NCBI RefSeq assembly: GCF_042643145.1
Contig: NZ_JBHRSA010000058.1
Span: 62,001-126,000, forward strand
Source of the DNA: Virgibacillus_O xinjiangensis
GTDB lineage: Bacteria > Bacillota > Bacilli > Bacillales > Amphibacillaceae
DNA length: 64,000 nucleotides
Direction: 5' to 3'
Position 1 is the first letter of the stretch. Every line of letters begins with the position of its first letter. This document shows positions 16,141 to 23,729 of this stretch, in pieces. A program made the translations under genes and the position numbers. The notes below the pieces were generated by a model. That model ran no database searches and had not been told where the DNA came from. It worked only from the letters and a program-made list of their open reading frames with translations.

Positions 16141-17463
16141 ATGTTTTTGGAGTTTTACAGTGTAGCAGTGATCATATTTTCACTGGCTTTTCTTATGTTT
16201 CTCGCATTAAAAGGCTTCAGCATTATCATCATTGCACCAATGGCAAGCCTTGTGGTGGTTTTCCTGACACAGATGCCGCTCTTGGAAACGCTCGAAGAAA
16301 CCTATATGGGCGGATTTATCAACTTTGCAAAAAACTTCTACCTGATATTTCTGTTTGCAGCACTCTTCGGGAAATTCATGGATGACAGCGGTGCTGCCAG
16401 GGTGATTGCAGAGGGGATTCTGAAAGCGATTGGGAGAAAGAGCAAATTAAGGGTGCTTATTGCAATCGTAGCAATCTGTGGCTTATTGACGTATGGAGGC
16501 ATCAATGTCTATGTCGTAATATTTGCTGTCCTTCCTATTGCCAAGCCGTTGTTCAAAGAACTGGATATTCCTTGGCATTTATTTATGGCAGCATTTTTCT
16601 TTGGCTCAGCTACTTTTACGATGACCATGCTGCCAGGAACACCCTCCATCCAAAATATTATACCGACGGAATACTTTGGTACTACTGTCGGTGCCGCTCC
16701 ACTCGTCGGGATTGTAGCAGCAATCTTTTTAATCACCTTCAACCTCTACTATCTCAAACACATCTTGAAGAAATCCGAGATTAATGGAGAAACCTATGAC
16801 TCCATGAAAAATCTAGAACAAACTACCGACAATGAAGAAGAACGTTCCTATCAAACGAAGAGAAAACCGCATTTTTTGGTCAGCCTGATTCCACCGGCAT
16901 CCCTGCTGATCCTTCTCAATTTATTTCATATCGAAGTGCTCTACGCATTGATGCTGTCCGTATTACTCTGTATCGCCATTTTCTGGCCATATATAGAGAA
17001 AAAGATACGCACCATCAATGTCGGAGCCACCAATACAGTCCTTCCTATCGTCAACACCAGTGCGGATGTTGGGTATGGTGCAGTCATTGCTGCCTCCACC
17101 GGGTTTGCCGTACTCTCTCAGGCATTGACTGATATTCCTGGAAGCCCATTGATTTCCCTGTATTTATCCACATCCTTGCTGGCAGGGATCACCGGTTCAG
17201 CATCCGGTGGATTGGGGATTGCCATGGAGGCATTGTCCCAGACTTATTTGGACTTGGGTCTTCACCCAGAGGTTCTCCATCGGATTGCCGTGATAGGGTC
17301 GAGCGGCTTTGATGCATTACCACATAACGGAGGAGTGATTACTTTCCTCGCTGTTGCAGGGCTGACGCATAAAGATGCCTATAAGCATATCTTCATGACC
17401 GGTATCATTGCTCCTACACTTGCCGCAGTACCAGCACTACTAACCGCAATACTATTCTATTGA
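16141..17463 (+). CDS. GntP-family permease
   Basis: A 440-residue, roughly 12-14-helix permease of the GntP (gluconate/organic acid:H+) family. Family blocks are GGINVYVVIFAVLPIAKPL, TMLPGTPSIQN and, near the C-terminus, SGFDALPHNGGVI, close to the GntP signature. GntP members carry hydroxy or keto acids; given the downstream genes, import of an alicyclic or related carboxylate is plausible (inference). It follows a perfect sigma-54 promoter. GAGGGGGAG is only 2-3 bases before the ATG; TTG at 16147 would have more usual spacing, so the true start may be 6 bases later. A MaoC-like gene follows after 19 bp. Confidence 0.85.
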   Translation: MFLEFYSVAVIIFSLAFLMFLALKGFSIIIIAPMASLVVVFLTQMPLLETLEETYMGGFINFAKNFYLIFLFAALFGKFMDDSGAARVIAEGILKAIGRKSKLRVLIAIVAICGLLTYGGINVYVVIFAVLPIAKPLFKELDIPWHLFMAAFFFGSATFTMTMLPGTPSIQNIIPTEYFGTTVGAAPLVGIVAAIFLITFNLYYLKHILKKSEINGETYDSMKNLEQTTDNEEERSYQTKRKPHFLVSLIPPASLLILLNLFHIEVLYALMLSVLLCIAIFWPYIEKKIRTINVGATNTVLPIVNTSADVGYGAVIAASTGFAVLSQALTDIPGSPLISLYLSTSLLAGITGSASGGLGIAMEALSQTYLDLGLHPEVLHRIAVIGSSGFDALPHNGGVITFLAVAGLTHKDAYKHIFMTGIIAPTLAAVPALLTAILFY

Positions 17464-17482
17464 AGAAAGGCAGGCGAATGTC

Positions 17483-17926
17483 GTGATCGATAAGTATTTT
17501 GATGAACTGAAAATGGGGGATGATTGGTTATCGGAAGGACGGACTATTACAGAGACAGATCTTGTTATGTTCTCGGCGTTCAGTGGAGATTGGTTTCCCA
17601 TCCACTCGAACAGAGAGTATGCCAAGGCAACACCCTATAAAGAACGGATAGCCCATGGGATGCTTGTATTGTCTGTTGCTACTGGCTTGATGAGGTTCAA
17701 CAGTTCGACGGTAGCCGTTTTTTACGGGATGGACGGCCTTAGGTTTGTCCAGCCCACTTTCATTGGGGATACCATCTATGTCAAGGCAGCTGTACATGAA
17801 AAGGAAGAGCATCAGAAAAAGCGGGAAGCAGGTTTGGTGACACTCGAAGTCACCATTCAAAATCAACGTGGAGAGGGTGTTGCCCTTGGATATATGAAAT
17901 TTGTTGTCAATAAGAAGCCGGACTGA
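17483..17926 (+). CDS. MaoC-like hot-dog dehydratase
   Basis: A 147-residue hot-dog protein. FSAFSGDWFPIHSNREYAKA with RIAHGML is the (R)-specific enoyl-CoA hydratase motif, with the catalytic His and the following HG retained; the usual Asp-x-Asn is replaced by DWF. It probably hydrates or dehydrates an acyl-CoA. The start is GTG with AAAGGCAGG upstream. It lies 19 bp after the permease, probably in the same sigma-54 transcript, and upstream of the separately promoted CHC operon. Confidence 0.78.
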   Translation: MIDKYFDELKMGDDWLSEGRTITETDLVMFSAFSGDWFPIHSNREYAKATPYKERIAHGMLVLSVATGLMRFNSSTVAVFYGMDGLRFVQPTFIGDTIYVKAAVHEKEEHQKKREAGLVTLEVTIQNQRGEGVALGYMKFVVNKKPD

Positions 17927-17977
17927 TTTGCAGCCTTTTTTCGCAAATCTGCAAATGATACGTAGAATTGCAAATTC
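17926..17977. promoter_or_regulatory. Repeated TTTGCA/TGCAAA half-sites upstream of sigma-54 promoter (candidate enhancer)
   Basis: ATTTGCAG (17926-17933) and CTGCAAAT (17949-17956) form an 8-bp inverted repeat; CGCAAAT (17942-17948) and the near-palindrome GAATTGCAAATTC (17965-17977) add two more half-sites. They lie about 64-115 bp upstream of the predicted start at 18041, the usual range for a sigma-54 activator. Confidence 0.5.
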
Positions 17978-18014
17978 TAGTGGTCTTAAAAGCTGTGATA
18001 TCAAGAAAACATTT

Positions 18015-18030
18015 TGGCATGCATTTTGCA
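18015..18030 (+). promoter_or_regulatory. Sigma-54 (-24/-12) promoter of the CHC operon
   Basis: TGGCAT (18015-18020), GCATT, TTGCA (18026-18030) matches the consensus except the last base of the -24 box. The expected start at about 18041 falls after an ATG at 18040, which excludes that codon and supports translation from 18058. Confidence 0.88.
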
Positions 18031-18057
18031 TTATAAAAGATGAAGAGGAGGGGTAGC

Positions 18058-19242
18058 ATGGTTGATTTCTCGTTTACAGAGGAACAAGATTATTTTCGCA
18101 AGATGCTCAAGGAGTTTGCTAAGGATGAACTCCTCCCGAATTATACCAAATGGGACCGGGAAGGGATCACACCGGCACATTTATGGAGAAAGCTCGGAGA
18201 ATTGGGAGTCAATGGCCTGCGCATTCCTGTGGAGTACGGTGGTAGTGGCGCCGACTGCGTGACCACCGGTATTGCGGCAGAAGAAATAGGACGCGGGGAT
18301 TTCAATTTAACCTATGCGGTGATGCTAAACGGATTGATCGGAGAGATCATCACCAATCATGCAGATGAACATCTGAAGAAGGAATGGCTGCCGGAAATAG
18401 CTGCAGGCAATAAGATTCTTGGCATTGCCATTACGGAGCCGGATGCAGGAACAGATGCAGGCGGCATCAAGTCGACAGCTGTCCGTGATGGTGACAACTA
18501 TATACTCCAGGGAGAGAAGTCGGGCATCAGTGTAGCTGTGGCAGCCGATGCATTTATCATTTTTGCGAAAACGGATCCATCCAAAGGGAACCGAGGCATC
18601 AGCGCTTTCATTGTACCTTCTGATCTTCCAGGGGTCGAGTGCAAGGGATATGAAGACATGGGAAATATTCCAATCGGCAGGGGATCCGTCTACTTGAATG
18701 AAGTAAGGGTGCCCGCAGATCACTTGATCGGTCTGGAGGATAAAGGGTTCTCGCAAGTAATGAACGGTTTCGATCTGTCAAGACTCTTGATTGGCCTGCA
18801 ATGTACCGGTGCAGCCTTGCAAAGTTTGGATGAAACGATCGAACATGTGAAAGTCAGAAAATCCTTTGGCAAGCCGCTGGCCACTTATCAAGGAGTATCT
18901 TTCCCGCTTGTTACCCATTATACCAAGCTGGATATGCTGAAATGGCAAGCGTATCGCGGCTTATGGCTCAGGGACCAGGGAAAGGAGCACACCAAGGAAT
19001 CTGCTTCCGTGAAATGGCTGGGACCTTTGTACAGCCAAGAGGCGATTCATGAGTGTCTGCTGTTGAACGGTCACTATGCCTATACCAAAGAGATGCCGCT
19101 GGAGCAGCGACTTCGGGATGTCATTGGTCTGGAAATCGGTGACGGTACTGCCCAGGCCAATCAGATGGTCATCGCCAAACATGTGATAGGAAAAGAGTAT
19201 CGATCCTATGAACCACAGATGCCGACTACAGGCAAGAAATGA
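18058..19242 (+). CDS. aliB: Acyl-CoA dehydrogenase, predicted cyclohexanecarboxyl-CoA dehydrogenase (AliB-like)
   Basis: A 394-residue acyl-CoA dehydrogenase that would oxidise cyclohexanecarboxyl-CoA to cyclohex-1-ene-carboxyl-CoA, passing electrons to ETF. FAD/substrate blocks are GLRIPVEYGGSG, GIAITEPDAGTDAGG and VRKSFGKPLATYQ. Two oddities: the usual WITN block is replaced by EKSGISVAVAADAF, and the segment equivalent to YEGTxxxQ reads IGDGTAQ, putting Asp (D362) where most family members have the catalytic Glu. Assignment to AliB is by context: badI- and aliA-like genes follow directly. The frame opens at ATG 18040, but the sigma-54 start and GAGGAGGGG (18045-18053) select 18058. Another acyl-CoA substrate is possible. 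Confidence 0.78.
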   Translation: MVDFSFTEEQDYFRKMLKEFAKDELLPNYTKWDREGITPAHLWRKLGELGVNGLRIPVEYGGSGADCVTTGIAAEEIGRGDFNLTYAVMLNGLIGEIITNHADEHLKKEWLPEIAAGNKILGIAITEPDAGTDAGGIKSTAVRDGDNYILQGEKSGISVAVAADAFIIFAKTDPSKGNRGISAFIVPSDLPGVECKGYEDMGNIPIGRGSVYLNEVRVPADHLIGLEDKGFSQVMNGFDLSRLLIGLQCTGAALQSLDETIEHVKVRKSFGKPLATYQGVSFPLVTHYTKLDMLKWQAYRGLWLRDQGKEHTKESASVKWLGPLYSQEAIHECLLLNGHYAYTKEMPLEQRLRDVIGLEIGDGTAQANQMVIAKHVIGKEYRSYEPQMPTTGKK

Positions 19243-19270
19243 CAGATTAATAATATAGGAGGTTATCAAC

Positions 19271-20071
19271 ATGGAACTGACTGATATTTTATACGAAAAA
19301 GAAAATGGAATCGCTACCATTACCATGAACCGCCCGAAAGTGTATAATGCTTTCCGCGCGCAAACCATCAAGGAACTGATTTGGGCTTTCCGTGATGCCT
19401 GGGATGATAACCGTATTGGTGCCGTCATCCTTACCGGGGCCGGGGAGAAGGCATTTTGCGTCGGCGGCGATCAGAAAGAAAAAGGTGATGAAGGCGGTTA
19501 CGGATACAATGGCGGACTTGGAGGGGGAATCGGACTCGAAGTGGAGAACCTTCATCAGACGATCCGCAATATCCCGAAACCTGTCATTGCAGCGGTGAAT
19601 GGGTTTGCCATCGGAGGAGGCCATGTTCTTCATGTGATTTGTGATTTGACCATTGCCGCCGATACGGCAAAATTCGGTCAAAGCGGCCCAAAGGTAGGGA
19701 GCTATGATGCCGGGTTTGGAAGTGCCTATTTAGCACGTATTGTCGGTGAGAAGAAGGCAAGGGAAATTTGGTATCTCTGTGAACAATATACGGCAGAAGA
19801 ATGCAGGGAAATGAAACTCGTGAATAAAGTGGTGCCAGCAGAGAGTTTACAAGAAGCTGCAAAGGAATGGGCTGAGAAGATTTTGGAAAAAAGCCCGACG
19901 GCGATCAAGATGCTGAAGTACTCCTTTAATGCTGATTCAGCCAATATCCAGGGCATTTCCCAGTTGTCGATGGGGAGTCTGGCTATGTTTTATGACACGG
20001 AGGAATCCCAGGAGGGCAAGAACGCCTTTATGGAGAAAAGGCCTGTAGAGTTCAATAAATTCCGTAGATAA
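19271..20071 (+). CDS. badI: 2-ketocyclohexanecarboxyl-CoA hydrolase (BadI)
   Basis: A 266-residue crotonase-fold ring-opening hydrolase. It converts 2-ketocyclohexanecarboxyl-CoA plus water to pimeloyl-CoA. Recognisable BadI/MenB-branch features: AFCVGGDQ (62-68), a glycine-rich insert at 75-88, GGGHVLHVICDLTIA, FGQSGPKVGSYDAGFGSAYLAR with D146 as the MenB-type acidic residue, and GEKKAREIWYLC. The match to the Rhodopseudomonas palustris protein, recalled from memory, extends end to end, and MenB itself would not be expected in this setting. AGGAGG precedes the ATG. It sits between the AliB-like dehydrogenase and AliA-like ligase genes, the partners expected for this reaction. Confidence 0.88.
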   Translation: MELTDILYEKENGIATITMNRPKVYNAFRAQTIKELIWAFRDAWDDNRIGAVILTGAGEKAFCVGGDQKEKGDEGGYGYNGGLGGGIGLEVENLHQTIRNIPKPVIAAVNGFAIGGGHVLHVICDLTIAADTAKFGQSGPKVGSYDAGFGSAYLARIVGEKKAREIWYLCEQYTAEECREMKLVNKVVPAESLQEAAKEWAEKILEKSPTAIKMLKYSFNADSANIQGISQLSMGSLAMFYDTEESQEGKNAFMEKRPVEFNKFRR

Positions 20072-20089
20072 AAGGGGAGGAGCCTGCCG

Positions 20090-21721
20090 ATGAATGTTGA
20101 AACTTTGCTGACAGAGGAATATATCCGTAAATATGAGGATGTTTGGCCGAACAAAACAATTCTGGATTACCTGGAAGCTGCGGTCGAGAAGAACCCAGAA
20201 AAGGATGCCATCATTGATAAGAAGAGTCGATATACCTATCAGGAATTAAGGGAAAAGGTGGATCGTGTGGCACTTGGCTTGTTGGAATACGGAATTGGCA
20301 AAGGCGATGTCATTTCCATCCAGCTCCCTAATTGGAACGAGTTTATCATCCTGCATTATGCGGCTACGCGCATTGGTGCTGTTACCAACCCGTTGATTCC
20401 TATTTATCGCGATCGTGAAATCGGATATATGGTCAGGATGGCAGAATCCAAAATGATCGTTGTCCCTGATACCTTCCGGGGATTTGATTATCCAGCCATG
20501 ATTCAAAGGCTGCGACCAGAATGGGAAAGTTTGGAACACGTATTTGTAATCGGTGAAAATGTACCGGATGATATGGAGGCATTTTCCGAACTGATGGATA
20601 TACCATGGGAGAGAATCAATGACCCATCCGTTCTGAAAGATATCGAACATGACCCGAACGAATTGACCGAAATCATTTTTACATCCGGCACCACCGGCGA
20701 TCCAAAGGGAGTCATGCATACCCATAACACACTCTGCGTCTCTACGGAATATTGGATCGACAGGCTCCGTTTAACCGATGAGGATGTCATGTTCATGCCA
20801 TCCACCTTTGGACATCAGACCGGATTCGGCTATGGTGTCAGACTCCCTACCCATTATGCCGGAACCGTTGTTTACCAAGATATATGGAACCCAACAGAAT
20901 TCATTGAATTGATTAAAAAAGAAAACATCACCTTCACGGCAAGTGCGACACCATTTCTTCAAGACTTGGTCCAATATGAAGGGATTGAAAGCCATGATAT
21001 ACGTTCACTAAGGGCATTTGTGGCTTTGGGGGCCCCTGTACCCCGCCCATTAGTCAGGGAAGCGAAGGAAAAGGTGAATTTCAGTATACTCGCAGGCTGG
21101 GGTCAGACAGAGAATGGACTGGTGACGTTGACTTCCCTTGATGACTCGGAAGAGAAACTTACCAATACAGATGGTTTTCCATTTCCAAGCATGGAAGTGA
21201 AGGTGGTTGATCCCAATGGCGAAGAATGCCCTCCTGAAGAAGAGGGAGCCCTGCTGAGCAGAGGTCCTGGTCAATTCATCGGATACTTGAAGCGAATGGA
21301 TATAACGAGACAGGAACATGTGGATGGATGGTTCATCACCGGGGATCGGGCGACCATGGATGAAGACGGCTATATCCGCATTACCGGTAGAAATAAGGAC
21401 ATCATCATCCGAGGCGGGGAAAATATCCCTGTAGCCTACATGGAAAATATTTTATATGAACAGGAAGACATCCAGGTCGCACAGCTTGTTGCTGTGCCGG
21501 ATAAACGTCTCCAGGAAAAAGCCTGTGCCATCATAAGCATGAAACCCGGCAGGGATCCTCTTACCTTGAAGGATATCCAAGTGTTTCTGGAGAGTAAGGG
21601 AGTAGCGAAGCAATATTGGCCGGAATATTTGGAGGTAGTCGATGATTTTCCAAGGACACCAAGTGGGAAAATACAGAAATTCAAACTGAGGCAGATGCTG
21701 CAAGAAAAATCGAATGTCTAA
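20090..21721 (+). CDS. aliA: Cyclohexanecarboxylate-CoA ligase (AliA-like)
   Basis: A 543-residue ANL-superfamily acyl-CoA synthetase (ATP + acid + CoA to acyl-CoA + AMP + PPi). The AMP-binding P-loop TSGTTGDPKG lies near 198-207, GWGQTE and the TGDRA hinge region follow, and the C-terminal catalytic Lys is in PSGKIQKFKLRQ. The N-terminal segment LPNWNEFIILHYAATRIGAVTNPL with VPDTFRGFDY is typical of the AliA branch as I remember it. It would activate cyclohexanecarboxylate at the head of the pathway encoded by its neighbours. GGGGAGGAG precedes the ATG and the gene follows badI by 18 bp. A substituted alicyclic acid is an alternative substrate. Confidence 0.85.
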   Translation: MNVETLLTEEYIRKYEDVWPNKTILDYLEAAVEKNPEKDAIIDKKSRYTYQELREKVDRVALGLLEYGIGKGDVISIQLPNWNEFIILHYAATRIGAVTNPLIPIYRDREIGYMVRMAESKMIVVPDTFRGFDYPAMIQRLRPEWESLEHVFVIGENVPDDMEAFSELMDIPWERINDPSVLKDIEHDPNELTEIIFTSGTTGDPKGVMHTHNTLCVSTEYWIDRLRLTDEDVMFMPSTFGHQTGFGYGVRLPTHYAGTVVYQDIWNPTEFIELIKKENITFTASATPFLQDLVQYEGIESHDIRSLRAFVALGAPVPRPLVREAKEKVNFSILAGWGQTENGLVTLTSLDDSEEKLTNTDGFPFPSMEVKVVDPNGEECPPEEEGALLSRGPGQFIGYLKRMDITRQEHVDGWFITGDRATMDEDGYIRITGRNKDIIIRGGENIPVAYMENILYEQEDIQVAQLVAVPDKRLQEKACAIISMKPGRDPLTLKDIQVFLESKGVAKQYWPEYLEVVDDFPRTPSGKIQKFKLRQMLQEKSNV

Positions 21722-21750
21722 TCGCAAACCAAAAAACGGGAGGGAATTGC

Positions 21751-22500
21751 ATGACAAAACAGACAGCTTTCATCACTGGTGCAGGCCGGGGGATCGGCCG
21801 GGAAATAGCCAAAACTTTAGCAGCCAAGGGAATGAACATTGTCGTATCAGATATCAATATGGACAATGCGGAAGAGACAGTTTCTATATTGAAGAAGGAG
21901 GAGAATGCAGAGGCAGCAGCCGTAAGATGTGATGTCACCAGCCTGGAAAGTGTCCGGAAAGCTGTGGAGGAAGCCGTTTCCCGGTTTGGAACAATTAATG
22001 TCCTGGTGAACAATGCCGGGTGGGATAAGGTCGAGCCTTTTCTGAAGAGTGAACCGGATACATGGAAGACGATTGTAGATATCAATCTGATGGGCCAAAT
22101 TCACACCTGCAAGGAAATACTGCCTGTAATGATTGAGAATGGTTCAGGCAAAGTAATCAACGTGGCATCTGACTCCGGCCGGGTAGGATCCAGTGGAGAG
22201 GCTGTCTATTCTGCGGCTAAAGGCGGCATCATATCTTTTACGAAAACAATCGCCAGAGAGATGGCCAGGCATAAATTGAATGTCAATTGTATTGCTCCTG
22301 GTCCAAGTAACACCCCGCTCATAGAAGAAATCGGGTCGTATAATGATGGGATTGTGAAGGCATTGGAGAAGGCGATCCCGTTCCGGCGGCTGGCAGAGGC
22401 TCGAGATATTGCAAATGGAGTGGCATTCTTCGCCTCGGAAGAAGCAGATTATATTACCGGTCAGACGCTTTCGGTCAACGGCGGCCTGACAATGTGTTAG
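21751..22500 (+). CDS. badH: 2-hydroxycyclohexanecarboxyl-CoA dehydrogenase (BadH)
   Basis: A 249-residue short-chain dehydrogenase that oxidises 2-hydroxycyclohexanecarboxyl-CoA to the 2-keto form with NAD+. The Rossmann motif TGAGRGIG is at 9-16, NNAG at 87-90, and the catalytic set S140, Y153 and K157 (YSAAK) is intact. The stretches NNAGWDKVEPF, ASDSGRVGSSGEAVYSAAKGG and ITGQTLSVNGGLTM are close to R. palustris BadH as remembered, which makes this more specific than a generic FabG call. GGGAGGG precedes the ATG. It lies 29 bp after aliA, and its product is the substrate of BadI encoded upstream. Confidence 0.87.
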   Translation: MTKQTAFITGAGRGIGREIAKTLAAKGMNIVVSDINMDNAEETVSILKKEENAEAAAVRCDVTSLESVRKAVEEAVSRFGTINVLVNNAGWDKVEPFLKSEPDTWKTIVDINLMGQIHTCKEILPVMIENGSGKVINVASDSGRVGSSGEAVYSAAKGGIISFTKTIAREMARHKLNVNCIAPGPSNTPLIEEIGSYNDGIVKALEKAIPFRRLAEARDIANGVAFFASEEADYITGQTLSVNGGLTMC

Positions 22501-22549
22501 GGGGATTGCGCACGGACATGAGGAAATCCACAGGAAGTGAGGTGACGGT

Positions 22550-23296
22550 ATGGAAGTGGATCTAGCAGGTAAAAACATCCTGGTGACAGGGAGCGCCAAG
22601 GGCATTGGCCGTCAGATTGCCCTTGCGGCCGGGAAGAATGGCGCCAATGTCGCCGTTCATTATCATACCTCGATAAAGGAAGCAAATGAGACGGCAGATG
22701 AGATTTCTTCTTATGGAGTCGAGAGTGCAGTCGTTCAGGCTGATATTTCTGATTTTCGGCAGGTGGAACGAGCAAAAAAAGAACTGAACCAGAAACTTGG
22801 TGCCATACACGGTATTGTGAACAACGCAGGGATGGCACAGGTGAAGACATTCTTCCACTATGAACCGGAAGAATGGAAAAGAGAAGTAGATGTCTGCCTG
22901 CACAGTGTGATGAATTTGGCATATTTGTTCATTCCTGACATGAGGGAAGCAGGGCAGGGAAAAATGGTCAATATTGTCGGGGATTCAGCGAGGACAGGTG
23001 ATAAAAACCTGATAGTTTCTGGAGCAGCCAGGAACGGTGCCATCAGTTTCATGAAATCACTTGCAATAGAGACAGGCAAGTATAATATCCAATGTAACAG
23101 CATGGCATTGGGAATGATCGATCAGGGAGACCTGGATGATGAAATCAAGGGAAAGTTGATGAGGCAATACCCATCTAGAAAGCTTGGAAGTTCAGAGGAT
23201 GTCGCTGAAATGGCCATGTTCCTGCTCTCCAGCTCAGCAGATTGGATCACCGGCCAAGTTATGGCGGTGAATGGCGGATACAGCATGTTGGGATGA
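22550..23296 (+). CDS. SDR-family protein lacking the catalytic Tyr and Lys
   Basis: A 248-residue short-chain dehydrogenase fold. The cofactor motif TGSAKGIG (13-20) and NNAG (91-94) are intact, as are the Ser (S146) and the C-terminal ITGQVMAVNGG. However, the YxxxK active site reads SGAAR: Ser157 replaces Tyr and Arg161 replaces Lys. Standard SDR chemistry is therefore unlikely. It may bind NAD(P) as a structural or regulatory partner of the adjacent BadH (SDRs form tetramers), or catalyse something different. GAGGTGA precedes the ATG; the gene is 49 bp after badH and ends at a terminator, so it belongs to the sigma-54-driven CHC operon. No specific function recognised. Confidence 0.8.
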   Translation: MEVDLAGKNILVTGSAKGIGRQIALAAGKNGANVAVHYHTSIKEANETADEISSYGVESAVVQADISDFRQVERAKKELNQKLGAIHGIVNNAGMAQVKTFFHYEPEEWKREVDVCLHSVMNLAYLFIPDMREAGQGKMVNIVGDSARTGDKNLIVSGAARNGAISFMKSLAIETGKYNIQCNSMALGMIDQGDLDDEIKGKLMRQYPSRKLGSSEDVAEMAMFLLSSSADWITGQVMAVNGGYSMLG

Positions 23297-23328
23297 AAGA
23301 ACCAGGAAACCTCTGGTTCTTTTTCTTT
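23296..23328 (+). terminator. Rho-independent terminator of the CHC operon
   Basis: AAAGAACCAG (23296-23305), loop GAAACCT, CTGGTTCTTT (23313-23322), then TTCTTT. The perfect 10-bp stem starts at the last base of the SDR stop codon and closes the operon that begins at 18058. Confidence 0.92.
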
Positions 23329-23353
23329 TGCCCAAAATAGAATGCTTGGCCAC

Positions 23354-23484
23354 CGCTGCGGCAGGATAATTCGCTTTCCGTGGGCACGTCCTCAATCTCC
23401 TCGGAAGCAAGGAACACTTTCTTTGGGGTCTTTATTCGTGCTGTTCCTGCTGGAGTCTACGTATATTATCTTTGCTAGCTGTAG
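23354..23484 (+). repeat. Dispersed intergenic repeat, copy B
   Basis: About 131 bp matching 15572-15704 in order and spacing of its blocks (TTCGCTTTCCGTGGGC, TCTCCTCGGAAGCAAGGAA, GTGCTGTTCC, TGGAGTCTACGTATATTATC). It sits between a terminator and the next promoter, where insertion disturbs nothing. The following 100 bp (23485-23583) hold nothing recognisable. Confidence 0.8.
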
Positions 23485-23580
23485 TTAATCGCCGTAACCT
23501 CCCAACTAGCGAAGGGGTTTCAGCAGCGACATGCTACTACGCTATTTGTGATATCGTGTCAAAATAAATTTCAAAAGGAC

Positions 23581-23614
23581 TTGTGTTATAACAATATTTT
23601 AATTAGAATTAAAA
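23581..23614. promoter_or_regulatory. Candidate SigA promoter with two overlapping palindromes
   Basis: TTGTGT (23581-23586), 17 bases, TAGAAT (23604-23609) is a weak -35 with a good -10. Two palindromes overlap it: TGTTATAACA (23584-23593, perfect) and TTTTAATT-AG-AATTAAAA (23597-23614, perfect arms). They could be operators for a local repressor such as the IclR protein encoded at 26580. Confidence 0.45.
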
Positions 23615-23700
23615 GTAGAAATTAACAGAATCTTAATTCCGCATGATGGAATGACAGCACCTGATGGAGGAGTAATCCTTTCCGTATTTTTGAAAGTATC

Positions 23701-23714
23701 TGAAAGCGCATTCA
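23701..23714 (+). promoter_or_regulatory. cre-like CcpA site upstream of the 23730 operon
   Basis: TGAAAGCGCATTCA fits the cre consensus apart from C in place of A/T just before it. It lies 16 bp before the hydroxyacyl-CoA dehydrogenase start, downstream of the candidate promoter, a position suited to roadblock repression. Confidence 0.5.
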
Positions 23715-23729
23715 ATAAGGAGGCTAATT

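Noticed and set aside
17926..17956. Inverted repeat ATTTGCAG/CTGCAAAT read as a terminator
   Set aside because: No T-run follows, and the half-site recurs nearby, so an activator site is a better reading.
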